This document shows, piece after piece, positions 14,604-23,449 of a stretch of DNA of 64,000 bases. Position numbers and translations under genes: made by a program. The stretch comes from Nocardia otitidiscaviarum NBRC 14405 (GTDB lineage: Bacteria > Actinomycetota > Actinomycetes > Mycobacteriales > Mycobacteriaceae): the NCBI RefSeq assembly GCF_000308635.1, contig NZ_BAGD01000281.1, positions 1 to 64,000 of the forward strand, given 5' to 3'. Position 1 is the first letter of the stretch. Each line of letters begins with the position of its first letter. The notes beneath the pieces are model-generated. The model was not told the DNA's origin. It saw only the letters and a list, made by a program, of their open reading frames with translations, and did no database searches.

Positions 14604-16715
14604 ATGGGTGGCGTGGGCAGGTGGTGGCGGACGGCGGTGGCGGCCGTCGTGGTCGCGGTGATCGCGGCATGCGGTACGTCGGACGGTGCGCAGGATCCGC
14701 ACCTGTGGCTGGAGGAACTCGACAGCCCCCGGGTGCGGCAGTGGGTGGCCGACCAGAACGCGCGGACTCTCGATGTGCTGGAACGGCACCCGAACTTCCC
14801 CGGCAACCTCGCGGTGGCCCGGGAACTCGGCAACTCGCCCGATCGGATCCCCGTGCCCAGGCTCGAACACGGACGGGTCGGCAACTTCTGGCAGGACGCC
14901 GAGCATCCGCGCGGCATCTGGCGCGAGACCACCCGAGCCGATTACGAGTCACCACAACCGAATTGGACCACGGTGCTGGACCTCGACGCGGTCGCGCGGG
15001 CGGACGGCAAGAACTGGGTGTGGAAAGGCATCGACTGCGACCCGGTCCGGCACACCCGATGTCTGGTGCGACTGTCCGAGGGCGGCGAGGATGCCGTGAC
15101 CGTCCGGGAATTCGACCGCACCACAGGCGCATTCGTCGACAACGGGTTCACGCTGCCCCGCGGGAAGCAGTACGCGGCCTGGCTCGACCTCGATACGCTG
15201 CTGGTCTCGCGGGAGTGGCGGCCCGGCGAGGTCACCGCCTCCGGCTACCCCTATATCGTCAAACAGCTGCGGCGCGGCCAGCCACTCGACGCCGCCGTGG
15301 AGGTGCTGCGCGGCGACCCCGCCGACGAACTCGCCACCCAGCCGGTGCTGCTGGAGGACGGCGCGGGCGGCCGGATGAGCCTGATCCGGCGCGGCACCAC
15401 CTTCTTCGAGCACGAGGTGAGCCGTTTCGACGGCCGCGCGCCGGAACCGCTCGGCATCCCGCCCAAGCACGACCTGGAGGGCCTGATCGGCGATCGACTG
15501 CTGATCGGCCTGCGGCAGGACTGGACCGTCGCGGGTGTCACCCATGCCGCCGGAAGCCTGCTGTCGCTGCGGGTGGCCGAGCTCACCGCCGACCCGGGCC
15601 GGATGCGGCCGGTGCCGGTGTACGTGCCCGGACCGCGGGAGGCGCTGGGCAGCGTCCTGGTCACCCGCGACCGGATCGTGGTCACCTCGCTCGACGATGT
15701 GCGCGGACGCGCCGCCGTCCACACCCCGCTTCCGGACGGAACCTGGTCGGCCGCACCGGTTCCGGTGCCCGAGAACGCCACTGTCGAGGCCGTGGACGCC
15801 GACGCGGCGGGTGATATCGCCTATCTGTCGGTGACCTCGTTCCTCACCCCGACCACGCTGCTGAGCCTGGATACGGCCAGCGGCGTGGCCACCCCGGTGA
15901 AAATGGCTCCGGCCCGGTTCGATTCGTCGCGCTACGTGGTGGAGCAGAGGAAGACCACCTCGCCGGACGGCACCAGTGTGCCCTACTTCGTGGTCCGGCC
16001 CGCCGGGATGGCCTTCGACGGCACCAATCCCACCGTGCTGTCGGCCTACGGCGGGTTCGGTTCGGTATCCACGCCCGGCTACGACGGGGTGCTGGGCCGC
16101 CTGTGGCTGGAGCGGGGCGGCGTCTACGTGCTGGCGAATATTCGCGGCGGCGGTGAATACGGGCCGCGCTGGCACGAGGCGGCGCGCGGGGTGCACCGGC
16201 AGCGCGCCTACGACGACTTCGCCGCCGTGGCACAGGATCTCATCGCAGGCGGCATCACCACGCCGCGCCACCTCGGCATCCAGGGCGGCTCGAACGGCGG
16301 ACTGCTGGTCGGCGTGCAGCTCGTGCAGCGCCCGCACCTGTGGAATGCCGTCGATATCGCGGTGCCGCTGCTGGATATGCTGCGCTACGAGGAAATCGCC
16401 GCGGGGGCGTCCTGGGTGGACGAATACGGCACGGTGGCCGATCCGGAGCAGCGCGCCTTCCTGGCCTCCATCTCGCCCTACGCCCAGCTGAAGCCCGGGG
16501 TGGTCTATCCGGAACCGCTGGTGTGGACCACCACCACCGACGATCGGGTCGGCCCGCAGCACGCCCGCAAATTCGCCGCCCGGCTGGCCGAACAGGGGCA
16601 TCCGTACCTGTTCTACGAGGCCACTCGGGGCGGCCACGGCGGCGGCTCGAACAATGACGAGCGGGCGTACACCACCGCGCTGGAATACACCTACTTCCAA
16701 CGCCAGCTCGGCTGA
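14604..16715 (+). CDS. prolyl oligopeptidase-family (S9) peptidase, lipoprotein
   Basis: A 703-residue peptidase. The N terminus has a lipobox (VIAAC), so the mature protein is probably lipid-anchored outside the membrane. A beta-propeller region (about 30-430) carries DPHLWLEELDSPRVRQWV, typical of S9A. The catalytic domain has Ser563 in GGSNGG, the acidic residue in TTTDDRV (646-647) and His678 in GGHGGG, completing the triad. S9 enzymes cleave short peptides, often after proline. GAAGGGGG before the ATG at 14604 fixes the start. It is convergent with the next TetR gene, leaving only eight bases between the stop codons. Confidence 0.88.
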   Translation: MGGVGRWWRTAVAAVVVAVIAACGTSDGAQDPHLWLEELDSPRVRQWVADQNARTLDVLERHPNFPGNLAVARELGNSPDRIPVPRLEHGRVGNFWQDAEHPRGIWRETTRADYESPQPNWTTVLDLDAVARADGKNWVWKGIDCDPVRHTRCLVRLSEGGEDAVTVREFDRTTGAFVDNGFTLPRGKQYAAWLDLDTLLVSREWRPGEVTASGYPYIVKQLRRGQPLDAAVEVLRGDPADELATQPVLLEDGAGGRMSLIRRGTTFFEHEVSRFDGRAPEPLGIPPKHDLEGLIGDRLLIGLRQDWTVAGVTHAAGSLLSLRVAELTADPGRMRPVPVYVPGPREALGSVLVTRDRIVVTSLDDVRGRAAVHTPLPDGTWSAAPVPVPENATVEAVDADAAGDIAYLSVTSFLTPTTLLSLDTASGVATPVKMAPARFDSSRYVVEQRKTTSPDGTSVPYFVVRPAGMAFDGTNPTVLSAYGGFGSVSTPGYDGVLGRLWLERGGVYVLANIRGGGEYGPRWHEAARGVHRQRAYDDFAAVAQDLIAGGITTPRHLGIQGGSNGGLLVGVQLVQRPHLWNAVDIAVPLLDMLRYEEIAAGASWVDEYGTVADPEQRAFLASISPYAQLKPGVVYPEPLVWTTTTDDRVGPQHARKFAARLAEQGHPYLFYEATRGGHGGGSNNDERAYTTALEYTYFQRQLG

Positions 16716-16723
16716 TCCGGCCG

Positions 16724-17356
16724 TCAGCGGTCGATGAGAGCGACCGCGATCGGCACCAGCAGCTCCACGAGCTCGTCGACCGGTGGGCGAGGCTGCTCCA
16801 GCAGCCATTCGTGCGCCAGGCCGTTGATCGCGCCGATGAGGGCGCTGGTGGCCAGGGCCGGATTGCCGCGCACCCGCGCACCGGATCCGGCGATGGGTTC
16901 CAGTGCCGCCAGCACCACCCGGCCCCAGGCGTGGCGACGGGCGCGACGATGCTGTTCCATGCGCTCGCTCACGCCGACCACCTCGATGAAGGCCACCTTG
17001 GCGCGGTACGGATCGGAGTCGATGGAGGCCAGGTACGCCGCCAGCACCCTGGTGACGGCGGCGGTGGGATCGCCGCCGGTGAGATCGCCCAGCGCCGCGG
17101 CGATGGCGGCTCCGGCCTCGTCCTGGATCCGGTCGTAAGCGGCGACGAGGACGTCCTCGCGGGTCTCGAACTCCTCGTAGAACTGTCGTTTGGACAGTCC
17201 GGCCGCCGCGCACACGTCGGCCAGCGAGCAGTTGGCGTAGCCGCGTTCGGCGAAGATCTTGGTCGCGGCGTCCAGGAAGCGCTGCCGTCGCTCGGCCCTG
17301 CGCTCGGCCACGGCCCGCCCGCCGTACTGCCTGCCCTCCACTGTCACGTCACACAC
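16724..17356 (-). CDS. TetR-family transcriptional regulator
   Basis: A 210-residue protein. The helix-turn-helix is at about residues 24-70 (RQRFLDAATKIFAERG, then AAAGLSKRQFYEEFETREDVLVAAY). The C-terminal domain contains RAKVAFIEVVGVSERMEQHRR and ALIGAINGLAHEWL, as in regulators of lipid or xenobiotic genes. It lies tail to tail with the S9 peptidase and upstream of another TetR gene on the same strand, from which it is separated by only 32 bases. Its target is not evident. A GTG nine bases downstream could also serve as start. Confidence 0.85.
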   Translation of the reverse strand: MCDVTVEGRQYGGRAVAERRAERRQRFLDAATKIFAERGYANCSLADVCAAAGLSKRQFYEEFETREDVLVAAYDRIQDEAGAAIAAALGDLTGGDPTAAVTRVLAAYLASIDSDPYRAKVAFIEVVGVSERMEQHRRARRHAWGRVVLAALEPIAGSGARVRGNPALATSALIGAINGLAHEWLLEQPRPPVDELVELLVPIAVALIDR

Positions 17357-17388
17357 CGTAGCCGGGCGGCTGCCGGGGCGGGAATCGC

Positions 17389-17979
17389 TCAGGGGCGGGG
17401 ACGCAATCCGTGGGTCAGGTGGCGGACCATATCGGTCAGTAGCTGGTCGGCGTCGTAGTCGCTGGTGAAATCCGAGGCCACGATGGTGGCGACACCCTGG
17501 AGTGCGGCGATGGCGGTCAGACCGAGGCGTTTGGGGTCACCGGCCACGATCTCGCCCTCGGCCTGTCCCACGGCGATGAGGTCCACCGGCACCGCGAAGG
17601 CGCGCTGCACCGCCGCGGACAGTTCGGGGGAGGTGGAGCGCTGTTTGCGGGCGAACATGAGGGCCAGCAGTTCCGGATTCTCGACGGCGAAGCGCAGGTA
17701 GGCGCGGGCCATGCCGTAGAGGCGTTCGGTCACCGGGCCCTCGGTGACGGTGTGGGCGAAGCATTCGCCCAGCCGGTCGAAGCCGGTGGCGGCGAGCTGG
17801 TCGAGCAGGGCCTGCTTATCGCGGAAGTGGCGGCTCGGGGCCGCGTGGCTGACGCCGATATCGCGGGCCAGCTGGCGTAGCGACAGGCCGTCCACCCCTA
17901 CTTTGCGCAAGGTGGCCTCGGCGCGTTGGAGCAGCGCCGAGCGCAGATCACCGTGGTGGTAGCGAGAACGGATGGACAT
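17389..17979 (-). CDS. TetR-family transcriptional regulator
   Basis: A 196-residue protein starting MSIRSRYHHGDLRSALL, the characteristic N terminus of one TetR subgroup. The helix-turn-helix is at residues 9-56 (GVSHAAPSRHFRDKQALLDQLA), followed by a WHG-type C-terminal domain (GMARAYLRFAVENPELLALMFA). It is divergent from the DUF3533-type membrane protein. A dyad inside that gene's promoter (18029-18045) is the natural operator. Confidence 0.9.
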   Translation of the reverse strand: MSIRSRYHHGDLRSALLQRAEATLRKVGVDGLSLRQLARDIGVSHAAPSRHFRDKQALLDQLAATGFDRLGECFAHTVTEGPVTERLYGMARAYLRFAVENPELLALMFARKQRSTSPELSAAVQRAFAVPVDLIAVGQAEGEIVAGDPKRLGLTAIAALQGVATIVASDFTSDYDADQLLTDMVRHLTHGLRPRP

Positions 17980-18018
17980 GGTCCACACAGGATATCCGAC
18001 ACATCCGCAATGTTGGCA

Positions 18019-18047
18019 TTGACTACTTTGTAGCCACTGCCTACATT
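18019..18047 (+). promoter_or_regulatory. sigma-70-type promoter with embedded operator
   Basis: TTGACT (18019-18024) and TACATT (18042-18047) are separated by 17 bases, a near-consensus housekeeping promoter. The predicted transcript start is only a few bases before the ATG at 18058. Between and across the boxes lies the dyad TGTAG-C-CA-C-TG-C-CTACA (18029-18045). CTAC-TTT-GTAG (18023-18033) adds a second overlapping dyad. A repressor bound here would exclude RNA polymerase; the divergent TetR is the obvious candidate. Confidence 0.65.
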
Positions 18048-18057
18048 GGCGAAGGTT

Positions 18058-19380
18058 ATGACGAACCAGAGCGCCCCCGCATCTGGACGCCACCTCTCCC
18101 CGCGCGGGTGGGCCTTCCCGATCGCGGTCGTGAGCCTGCTCGCCGCCCTGCTGGGCACCATGTACCTCGGCTACACCGCCGACCCGGAGAAGAATCTGCA
18201 CGACTTCCCGGTCGCGCTGGTCAATCAGGACGTCGGCGACACCCTCGACGGGCAGCCCGTCAACTTCGGCGACCAGATCACCGCGGCCATGGTCGAGAAG
18301 GTTCCGGCCGACAAGATCGACCTGCGCCTGCTCGGCATCAACGAGGCCCGGCGGCAACTCCAGCACGGACAGGTCTACGGGGCCATCGTCATCCCCGGGG
18401 ACTTCACCAAGCGGATGGCCATTCTCGGCGCGGCCGCCGTGGTGCCCGGCGAGGTGGAACGGCCCATCATCACCGTCAACACCAACCCGCGCGCGGGCAC
18501 CTACGCGGCCTCGATCATGCAGCGGGTGACCGATCGTGCCATGCGCGAGGTGAACGCGACCGTCGGCACCCAGCTCACCGAGCGGGTGGAGGCGCAGCTG
18601 CGACCGCCGCCGGGCGGCGAGACCGCGGCCGCCGCGCTCGCCGGGGCCGCGCGCCTGCAACTCGCCGAGCCGATCAATGTCGACATCGCGCCCTACCGTC
18701 CGCTGCCCGAGGGCACCGGACAGGGGCTGTCGGCCTTCTTCTACACGCTCATCCTGTTGTTCGCGGGCTTCAGCGGTGCCATGATCATCCACTCGCTGGT
18801 GGACTCCTCGCTCGGCTACGCGCCCGCGGAATACGGTCCGTACTACCGGAATTCGCCGCCCGCGCCGATCAGTCGCCGGCGTACGCTGCTGCTCAAATGG
18901 GGTGTCGCGGTGGTGACCGCGCCCATCGTGTCCGCCATCTTCCTCGGCATCGCCACCCTGCTGGACATGCCCGTCGACCATCCGCTCACGCTGTTCCTGT
19001 ACGGCACCCTGGCCGTGGTCGCGGTCGCGGTGACCGGGCTGTCGGTGCTGGCCGCCTTCGGCACGCCGGGGCTGGTGGTGAACATGGTCCTGTTCGTGGT
19101 GCTCGGACTGCCGTCCTCGTCCGGGTCCATTCCGATCGAGGCGACCCCGCGCTATGTCGCCGATCTGGCCGCCTTCGAGCCCATGCATCAGATCTACCTG
19201 GCCGTGCGCGCGATCCTGTTCTTCGACGGCCATCTGGAAGCGGGACTGAGCCAGGGTATCTGGATGACGGTGCTCGGACTCGGGATCGGCCTGCTGTTCG
19301 GGGCCGTCGCCACGCACACCTACGATCTGCGCGGACTCTCCCGGCTCGGTGTCCCGCACCGGACGGTCGCGGAATCGTAG
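18058..19380 (+). CDS. YhgE/Pip- or SNG1-like (DUF3533) membrane protein
   Basis: A 440-residue membrane protein. TM1 is at about residues 20-40, followed by a long extracytoplasmic domain starting FPVALVNQDVGDTLDG (a phrase shared with YhgE/Pip and DUF3533 proteins). Five or six helices follow between about residue 220 and the end, including AFFYTLILLFAGFSGAMII. The topology resembles ABC-2 permeases without an ATPase. Family members are linked to drug or lipid export and phage infection, but the mechanism is not settled. The divergent TetR and the promoter-embedded operator suggest induction by a toxic compound. Confidence 0.8.
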   Translation: MTNQSAPASGRHLSPRGWAFPIAVVSLLAALLGTMYLGYTADPEKNLHDFPVALVNQDVGDTLDGQPVNFGDQITAAMVEKVPADKIDLRLLGINEARRQLQHGQVYGAIVIPGDFTKRMAILGAAAVVPGEVERPIITVNTNPRAGTYAASIMQRVTDRAMREVNATVGTQLTERVEAQLRPPPGGETAAAALAGAARLQLAEPINVDIAPYRPLPEGTGQGLSAFFYTLILLFAGFSGAMIIHSLVDSSLGYAPAEYGPYYRNSPPAPISRRRTLLLKWGVAVVTAPIVSAIFLGIATLLDMPVDHPLTLFLYGTLAVVAVAVTGLSVLAAFGTPGLVVNMVLFVVLGLPSSSGSIPIEATPRYVADLAAFEPMHQIYLAVRAILFFDGHLEAGLSQGIWMTVLGLGIGLLFGAVATHTYDLRGLSRLGVPHRTVAES

Positions 19381-19501
19381 CCACCGCATCGGGAACGTAC
19401 CGACCGATCGTGCTGTGTACGAGGGACTTTCGACTCTGGACCGGCCGGGCTACCCTGCGGATACTGGCTGCCAACAAGGTGTCGTGGGGTGGTTCGGTGC
19501 G

Positions 19502-20188
19502 ATGGGTGCTGCACAGTTCGATCAGCTGACCGGACAGTTCCTCCGGTCGGTGCGCGACGGCGGCGGCGGACTGGTGGCCGTGTGCGGGGCCTGCGTGCAC
19601 GTGCTGCCGGTGCGGCGGGCGGCCATCGTGCTCGAGGAGCGCGATGCCGGACTGCAACCCTGGTGCGCCAGTGACGAGATCGCCGACCGGGTGGAGGCCG
19701 CGCAGGCCACCGCCGGGGAAGGGCCGGCGGTGTCGGCGGTGGACGACGGTGTGCCGGTCGCCGTTCCCGACCTGGCCACCGAGGTCGAGCGCTGGCCCGG
19801 ATTCGCCGAGGCGCTGGGCGACGCTGCCCCGCGCGGATCCCTGCTGGCGATTCCGCTGCGCCTGGGCGGAGCCAGGCTCGGCGCGCTCGATCTGTACCGG
19901 GACGCTATCGGGCGGCCCGGGCCCCGGCTGGTGACGGCGAGCCTGCACGTCGCCGACCTGGTCACCGCCAGCCTCGTCCTGGCGGCCGAGGGGGAGACGC
20001 GGCGCTGGGGGCAGCCGTCGTCGAGCCGGTGGATTCACCAGGCCGCGGGGATGGCCAGCGCCCAGCTCGGCATCGAGGTGACCGACGCCTACGCGCGGAT
20101 GCGCGGATACGCCTTCTCCCACGGGCTTTCGCTGGTTCAGGTGGCACGGGGCGTGGTGGACCGGAGCATATGTTTCGAGCCGGAATGA
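19502..20188 (+). CDS. GAF and ANTAR-like domain protein
   Basis: A 228-residue cytoplasmic signalling protein. Residues 1-155 form a GAF sensor (VHVLPVRRAAIVLEE, GEGPAVSAVDDGVPVAVPDL, SLLAIPLRLGGARLGALDLYRD). The C-terminal 60 residues form an ANTAR-like three-helix RNA-binding fold (HQAAGMASAQLGIEVTDAYARMRGYAFSHGLSLVQVARGVVD, broken here by its helices). ANTAR proteins bind tandem hairpins in nascent RNA and prevent termination. The ATG at 19502 is one of several possible starts. It is followed within about 110 bases by a second protein of the same architecture, suggesting a pair arisen by duplication. Confidence 0.78.
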   Translation: MGAAQFDQLTGQFLRSVRDGGGGLVAVCGACVHVLPVRRAAIVLEERDAGLQPWCASDEIADRVEAAQATAGEGPAVSAVDDGVPVAVPDLATEVERWPGFAEALGDAAPRGSLLAIPLRLGGARLGALDLYRDAIGRPGPRLVTASLHVADLVTASLVLAAEGETRRWGQPSSSRWIHQAAGMASAQLGIEVTDAYARMRGYAFSHGLSLVQVARGVVDRSICFEPE

Positions 20189-20294
20189 GACGGCTATTCC
20201 GTTGAAGCTTCACGTTCTCATACGATGGGATGTTGGGCGGCGCTGCACGGGAGTTCTTTTTCGCGGCGGAGACGTATGTCCGGCGATCGGGGTG

Positions 20295-20933
20295 ATGGCG
20301 GTGTCAGACGGTGAGCTGCTGGTCCTGCGCAGCGCCATGGGCGTACTGGAGCCCGACGGGGTCACCGTCGCGGTCCGGCTGCCCGATCAGCCGGAACTGT
20401 TCGGGGCGCTGCCCGAGGAACTGCTGGAACTCGAAGCCTGCCAGTGGGATCGGGGCGACGGCCCCGGCGCGGTGGCCTTCTCGTGCCGAGCACCCATGAC
20501 CATCACCGAGATCGAGCGCTACCGTGACATCTGGCCGGAGTACGCCGACCTGGCGCGACGGCACGGCATCTGCGCCGTGGCGGCCATCCCCATGCGCGTG
20601 GACGACACCGAAGCCGGTGTGTTGAGCCTGTATTCGCATGAGCCGCGACCGTGGTCGCGGCGCGACGTGCACCGTGCCGCGCTGTTGGCCACCATGGCCG
20701 CCGAACACATTCTCAGCAGGCATCAGGTGCGCCAGCACCAGCGCACCACCGCCCAACTGCGGCACGCGCTGACCTCGCGGATCGTGGTGGAACAGGCCAA
20801 GGGCGTCATCGCCCACGCGCACGGCACCACGACCGCCGTGGCGTTCGAGCTCATTCGTGCCCACGCCCGGCGCAATCGGGTCACCGTGCACGCCGTCGCC
20901 CGCGGCATCGTGGAGCTGGGTCTGCGAATCTGA
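20295..20933 (+). CDS. GAF-ANTAR transcription antitermination regulator
   Basis: A 212-residue protein. The GAF region contains WDRGDGPGAVAFSCRAPM, WPEYADLARRHGICAVAAIPM and AGVLSLYSHEP. The C-terminal ANTAR domain is clear: ALTSRIVVEQAKGVIAHA followed by AVAFELIRAHARRNR and VHAVARGIVEL. The GAF segment before GELLVLRSA is shorter than usual. The frame is open further upstream to a TTG at 20202, but codon use there is poor (many A/T third positions), so I place the start at 20295. It probably senses a small ligand and controls termination in a target transcript not visible here. Confidence 0.8.
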   Translation: MAVSDGELLVLRSAMGVLEPDGVTVAVRLPDQPELFGALPEELLELEACQWDRGDGPGAVAFSCRAPMTITEIERYRDIWPEYADLARRHGICAVAAIPMRVDDTEAGVLSLYSHEPRPWSRRDVHRAALLATMAAEHILSRHQVRQHQRTTAQLRHALTSRIVVEQAKGVIAHAHGTTTAVAFELIRAHARRNRVTVHAVARGIVELGLRI

Positions 20934-21095
20934 GTGACCTGGCGAAGATCCCCGATGTGGATTTCGCCGACGGAGTAGCCTGAGCACTGCGGAGCCGAGA
21001 TCCCCTGTCCCCGGATGGATTCCGCAGTGACAAGCGAGCGTCCAGAACCTCGACGCCCGTCCGCGATCCTGCATATCCACCCGGGGGCTTCACTC

Positions 21096-21713
21096 ATGTC
21101 ACAACCACCGTGTACCACGGCGGCACCCGCCGCCGCCCGCCCGATCCGCCGCGGCAGCGACTACGACGATCTGCTCCGCCGCGTCGGCGACCGTGACCGC
21201 GACGCCTACGACCGGCTCTACCGCGCCACCCGCACTCTGGTGTTCTCCCGGGTGCGGGCCGTCGTGCGTGACATCGGATACGCCGAGGAGACCTGTCATG
21301 AGGTGTACCTCCAGGTCTGGCGCAGCGCCGCCGCCTTCGACCCGGCGCGCGGCAATGCCCTCACCTGGCTGTGCGCCCTGGCCCACCATCAGGCGGTGGA
21401 CCGCGTGCGGCGCGAACGCACCGCCTACGGGTACGAAAACCGCTGGGGTGCGAGCGATTACCGCCGACCGGCCGACGTGGTGGCCGAGGAGATCGTGCGT
21501 CGCCACGAAGAACACGCGGTACGAACGGGTTTGACCGCCCTCACCCCGCGCCAACGCGAATCGGTGATACTGGCCTTCTATTGCGGCCTCACCTACCGCC
21601 AGGTCGCCGCCCGCCTCGGCATCGGCGAACCCGCCGCCAAGGCCCGCATCAGATCCGGCCTGGCCCAACTGAAGTCGGTCCTGCTGTCCGACGCCGCACC
21701 CGCCCGCACCTGA
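21096..21713 (+). CDS. ECF sigma factor, SigK-like
   Basis: A 205-residue sigma-70 factor. Region 2 contains YDRLYRATRTLVFSRVRAV and EETCHEVYLQVWRSAAAFDPARGNALTWL. Region 4 has LTPRQRESVILAFYCGLTYRQVAARLGIGE, the helix-turn-helix that reads the -35 element. The SigK/ECF19 group normally sits beside a membrane anti-sigma factor (RskA) on the same strand. None is encoded here: the downstream gene is a convergent MFS transporter. The ATG at 21096 gives the standard N-terminal length. Confidence 0.88.
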   Translation: MSQPPCTTAAPAAARPIRRGSDYDDLLRRVGDRDRDAYDRLYRATRTLVFSRVRAVVRDIGYAEETCHEVYLQVWRSAAAFDPARGNALTWLCALAHHQAVDRVRRERTAYGYENRWGASDYRRPADVVAEEIVRRHEEHAVRTGLTALTPRQRESVILAFYCGLTYRQVAARLGIGEPAAKARIRSGLAQLKSVLLSDAAPART

Positions 21714-21802
21714 CGACCCCCACCGACAATCGTTCCGGCCCACGTTCGATGCAGCGCCGATCCAACGGTCACTGCCGCTGCACGGTTCACCGGCCGTGAC
21801 CA

Positions 21803-23356
21803 TCAGTGGCTGGCGGTGGCCTTGAAGCCGCGAGGGACTAGGGTCACCGCGAGCACTGCCACGGTGCCGACCAGCGCCACCGAGATCCACGCCGTGGTGG
21901 TGAGGGCGAGGTCGAAGGCGTGGCTGGCGGTGGTGAGGATCTGCTCGGCGATCGGACCGTCCGCACGGCTCGCCACATAGGCCGCACCGCCGACTGAGCC
22001 CTGCGCGGTCTCGAGATCATCGCCGCGCAGCGGCAAACCCGTCATATGGGCGGCGAAGATCCGGGCGTGGATACTGCCGAGCAGCGCCACCCCGAGACCG
22101 ATGCCGAGTTCGTAGTTGGTCTCCTCGACGGCACCGGCCTGACCCGCACGCTCGGGCGGCACCGCCGCCACCATGACCGCGGCGGCGGTCGTGACCGCGA
22201 GCCCGTCCCCGAGCCCGAGAGTGACCAGCACCAGCGCCACCACGGGGTACACGGTGGGCTCCGGCGACATCGCCAGCACGGCGAAACCGGCGGCGAGGGC
22301 GAACAATCCGACGCCGAGCACGGTGCGCACCCCGACGTGGCGCAGCAGCCACGGCGTGGCCAGCGACCCCAACAGCGTCGCCACCGCCGCCGGAATGGTG
22401 CGAATACCCGCCTCCAGCGGTGAATAGCCGTGAATGTACTGCAGCCACAACGAGATCAGGAACAGCGCCGCGCCGATGGCGAGCATGGCCACCAGTGTCG
22501 CCAGCGCCGCCGCCAGGAAGGTGCGATTGCGGAACAACCGCACATCCAGCAGCGGATCGGCCGAGCGCAGCTGCCGCAGGGTGAACAATGCCAGCAGCGC
22601 CAGCGCCACCAGCAGCATCGCCGCGTCGAGCACCGTCACACTGCCCGCGGCGAGGTGTTTGATGCTCCAGGCCAGCGCCACCACACCGGCGATGGACAGC
22701 GCCGCACTGGTGAGGTCGAGGCCACCCTGCTGCGGCGCGCGGTACTCCGGCAGCAGCGCGATACCGGCCGCCACCGTCACCACGACCACCGGAACGTTCA
22801 TCCAGAACGCGGCCGACCACCCGAAGTGCTCCACCAGCACACCACCGGCGACCGGGCCCACGCACGCGCCCGCCCCGGCCACCGCCGCCCAGATGCCGAT
22901 GGCCAGCGTGCGTTCGTGGTCGTCGGTGAAGATGGTGCGGATCAGCGACAGCGTGGACGGCATGACCATGGCCCCGCCGATGCCGAGCAGCACCCGCCCG
23001 AGAATCAGCTGCCAGGGCTGCTGCGCCGCCGCCGCCACCACCGAGGCGAGGCCGAACAGCACGAAACCGATGAGGAACAGTCGCTTTCGGCCCTGCCGGT
23101 CGCCCAGCGCACCGCAGGTGATGAGCAGGCCGCCCAGGACGAGGCCGTAGATGTCGATGATCCACAGCTGTTCGATCGGGCTGGGCTGCATGTCCTGGAT
23201 GAGCGAGGGCAGCGCCACATTCAGGATGGTGGCGTCCATGGCCACCAGCAGCAGGCTCGCGCACAGCACCGCCAGCATGGCCCAGCGTCCGGGCAGCGGG
23301 GCGTCCGCGCTGTCGGAATCGGGTGCGGGCACCTGCCCGCGGGGGACCCGGCCCAT
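21803..23356 (-). CDS. DHA2-family MFS multidrug exporter (14 TM)
   Basis: A complete 517-residue antiporter. TM1 ends in AMDATILNVALPSLIQDM, motif A reads GALGDRQGRKRLFL, and motif C is in TM5 (AVAGAGACVGPVAGGVLVE). The C-terminal half has SLWLQYIHGYSPLEAGIRTIP and PPERAGQAGAVEETNYELG. This matches EmrB/QacA/SmvA-like proton-coupled exporters of cationic drugs. It serves as the intact reference for the truncated homologue at 2316-3197. No regulator is adjacent. It is convergent with the sigma factor. Confidence 0.9.
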   Translation of the reverse strand: MGRVPRGQVPAPDSDSADAPLPGRWAMLAVLCASLLLVAMDATILNVALPSLIQDMQPSPIEQLWIIDIYGLVLGGLLITCGALGDRQGRKRLFLIGFVLFGLASVVAAAAQQPWQLILGRVLLGIGGAMVMPSTLSLIRTIFTDDHERTLAIGIWAAVAGAGACVGPVAGGVLVEHFGWSAAFWMNVPVVVVTVAAGIALLPEYRAPQQGGLDLTSAALSIAGVVALAWSIKHLAAGSVTVLDAAMLLVALALLALFTLRQLRSADPLLDVRLFRNRTFLAAALATLVAMLAIGAALFLISLWLQYIHGYSPLEAGIRTIPAAVATLLGSLATPWLLRHVGVRTVLGVGLFALAAGFAVLAMSPEPTVYPVVALVLVTLGLGDGLAVTTAAAVMVAAVPPERAGQAGAVEETNYELGIGLGVALLGSIHARIFAAHMTGLPLRGDDLETAQGSVGGAAYVASRADGPIAEQILTTASHAFDLALTTTAWISVALVGTVAVLAVTLVPRGFKATASH

Positions 23357-23449
23357 CGTCGCGCCTCCTCGCCTCGCGTGTTGGCAATGGTTCGGCTAAC
23401 GACGATAGCCCGAAACGGAGAATGTCCGCGCCGGGCACGGCCGTTCGCG

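Noticed and set aside
14949..16715. Long open minus-strand frame opposite the S9 peptidase gene
   Set aside because: The sense strand encodes a complete catalytic triad and family motifs. The antisense translation has no recognisable features.
17980..19389. Very long open minus-strand frame continuing upstream of the TetR gene at 17389-17979
   Set aside because: It is antisense to the membrane protein gene at 18058-19380, shows low-complexity His/Gln/Arg composition, and is a by-product of high-GC codon bias.
20202..20294. Upstream extension of the second GAF-ANTAR gene to a TTG at 20202
   Set aside because: Many codons in this part end in A or T, unlike the coding regions around it, and there is no ribosome binding site.
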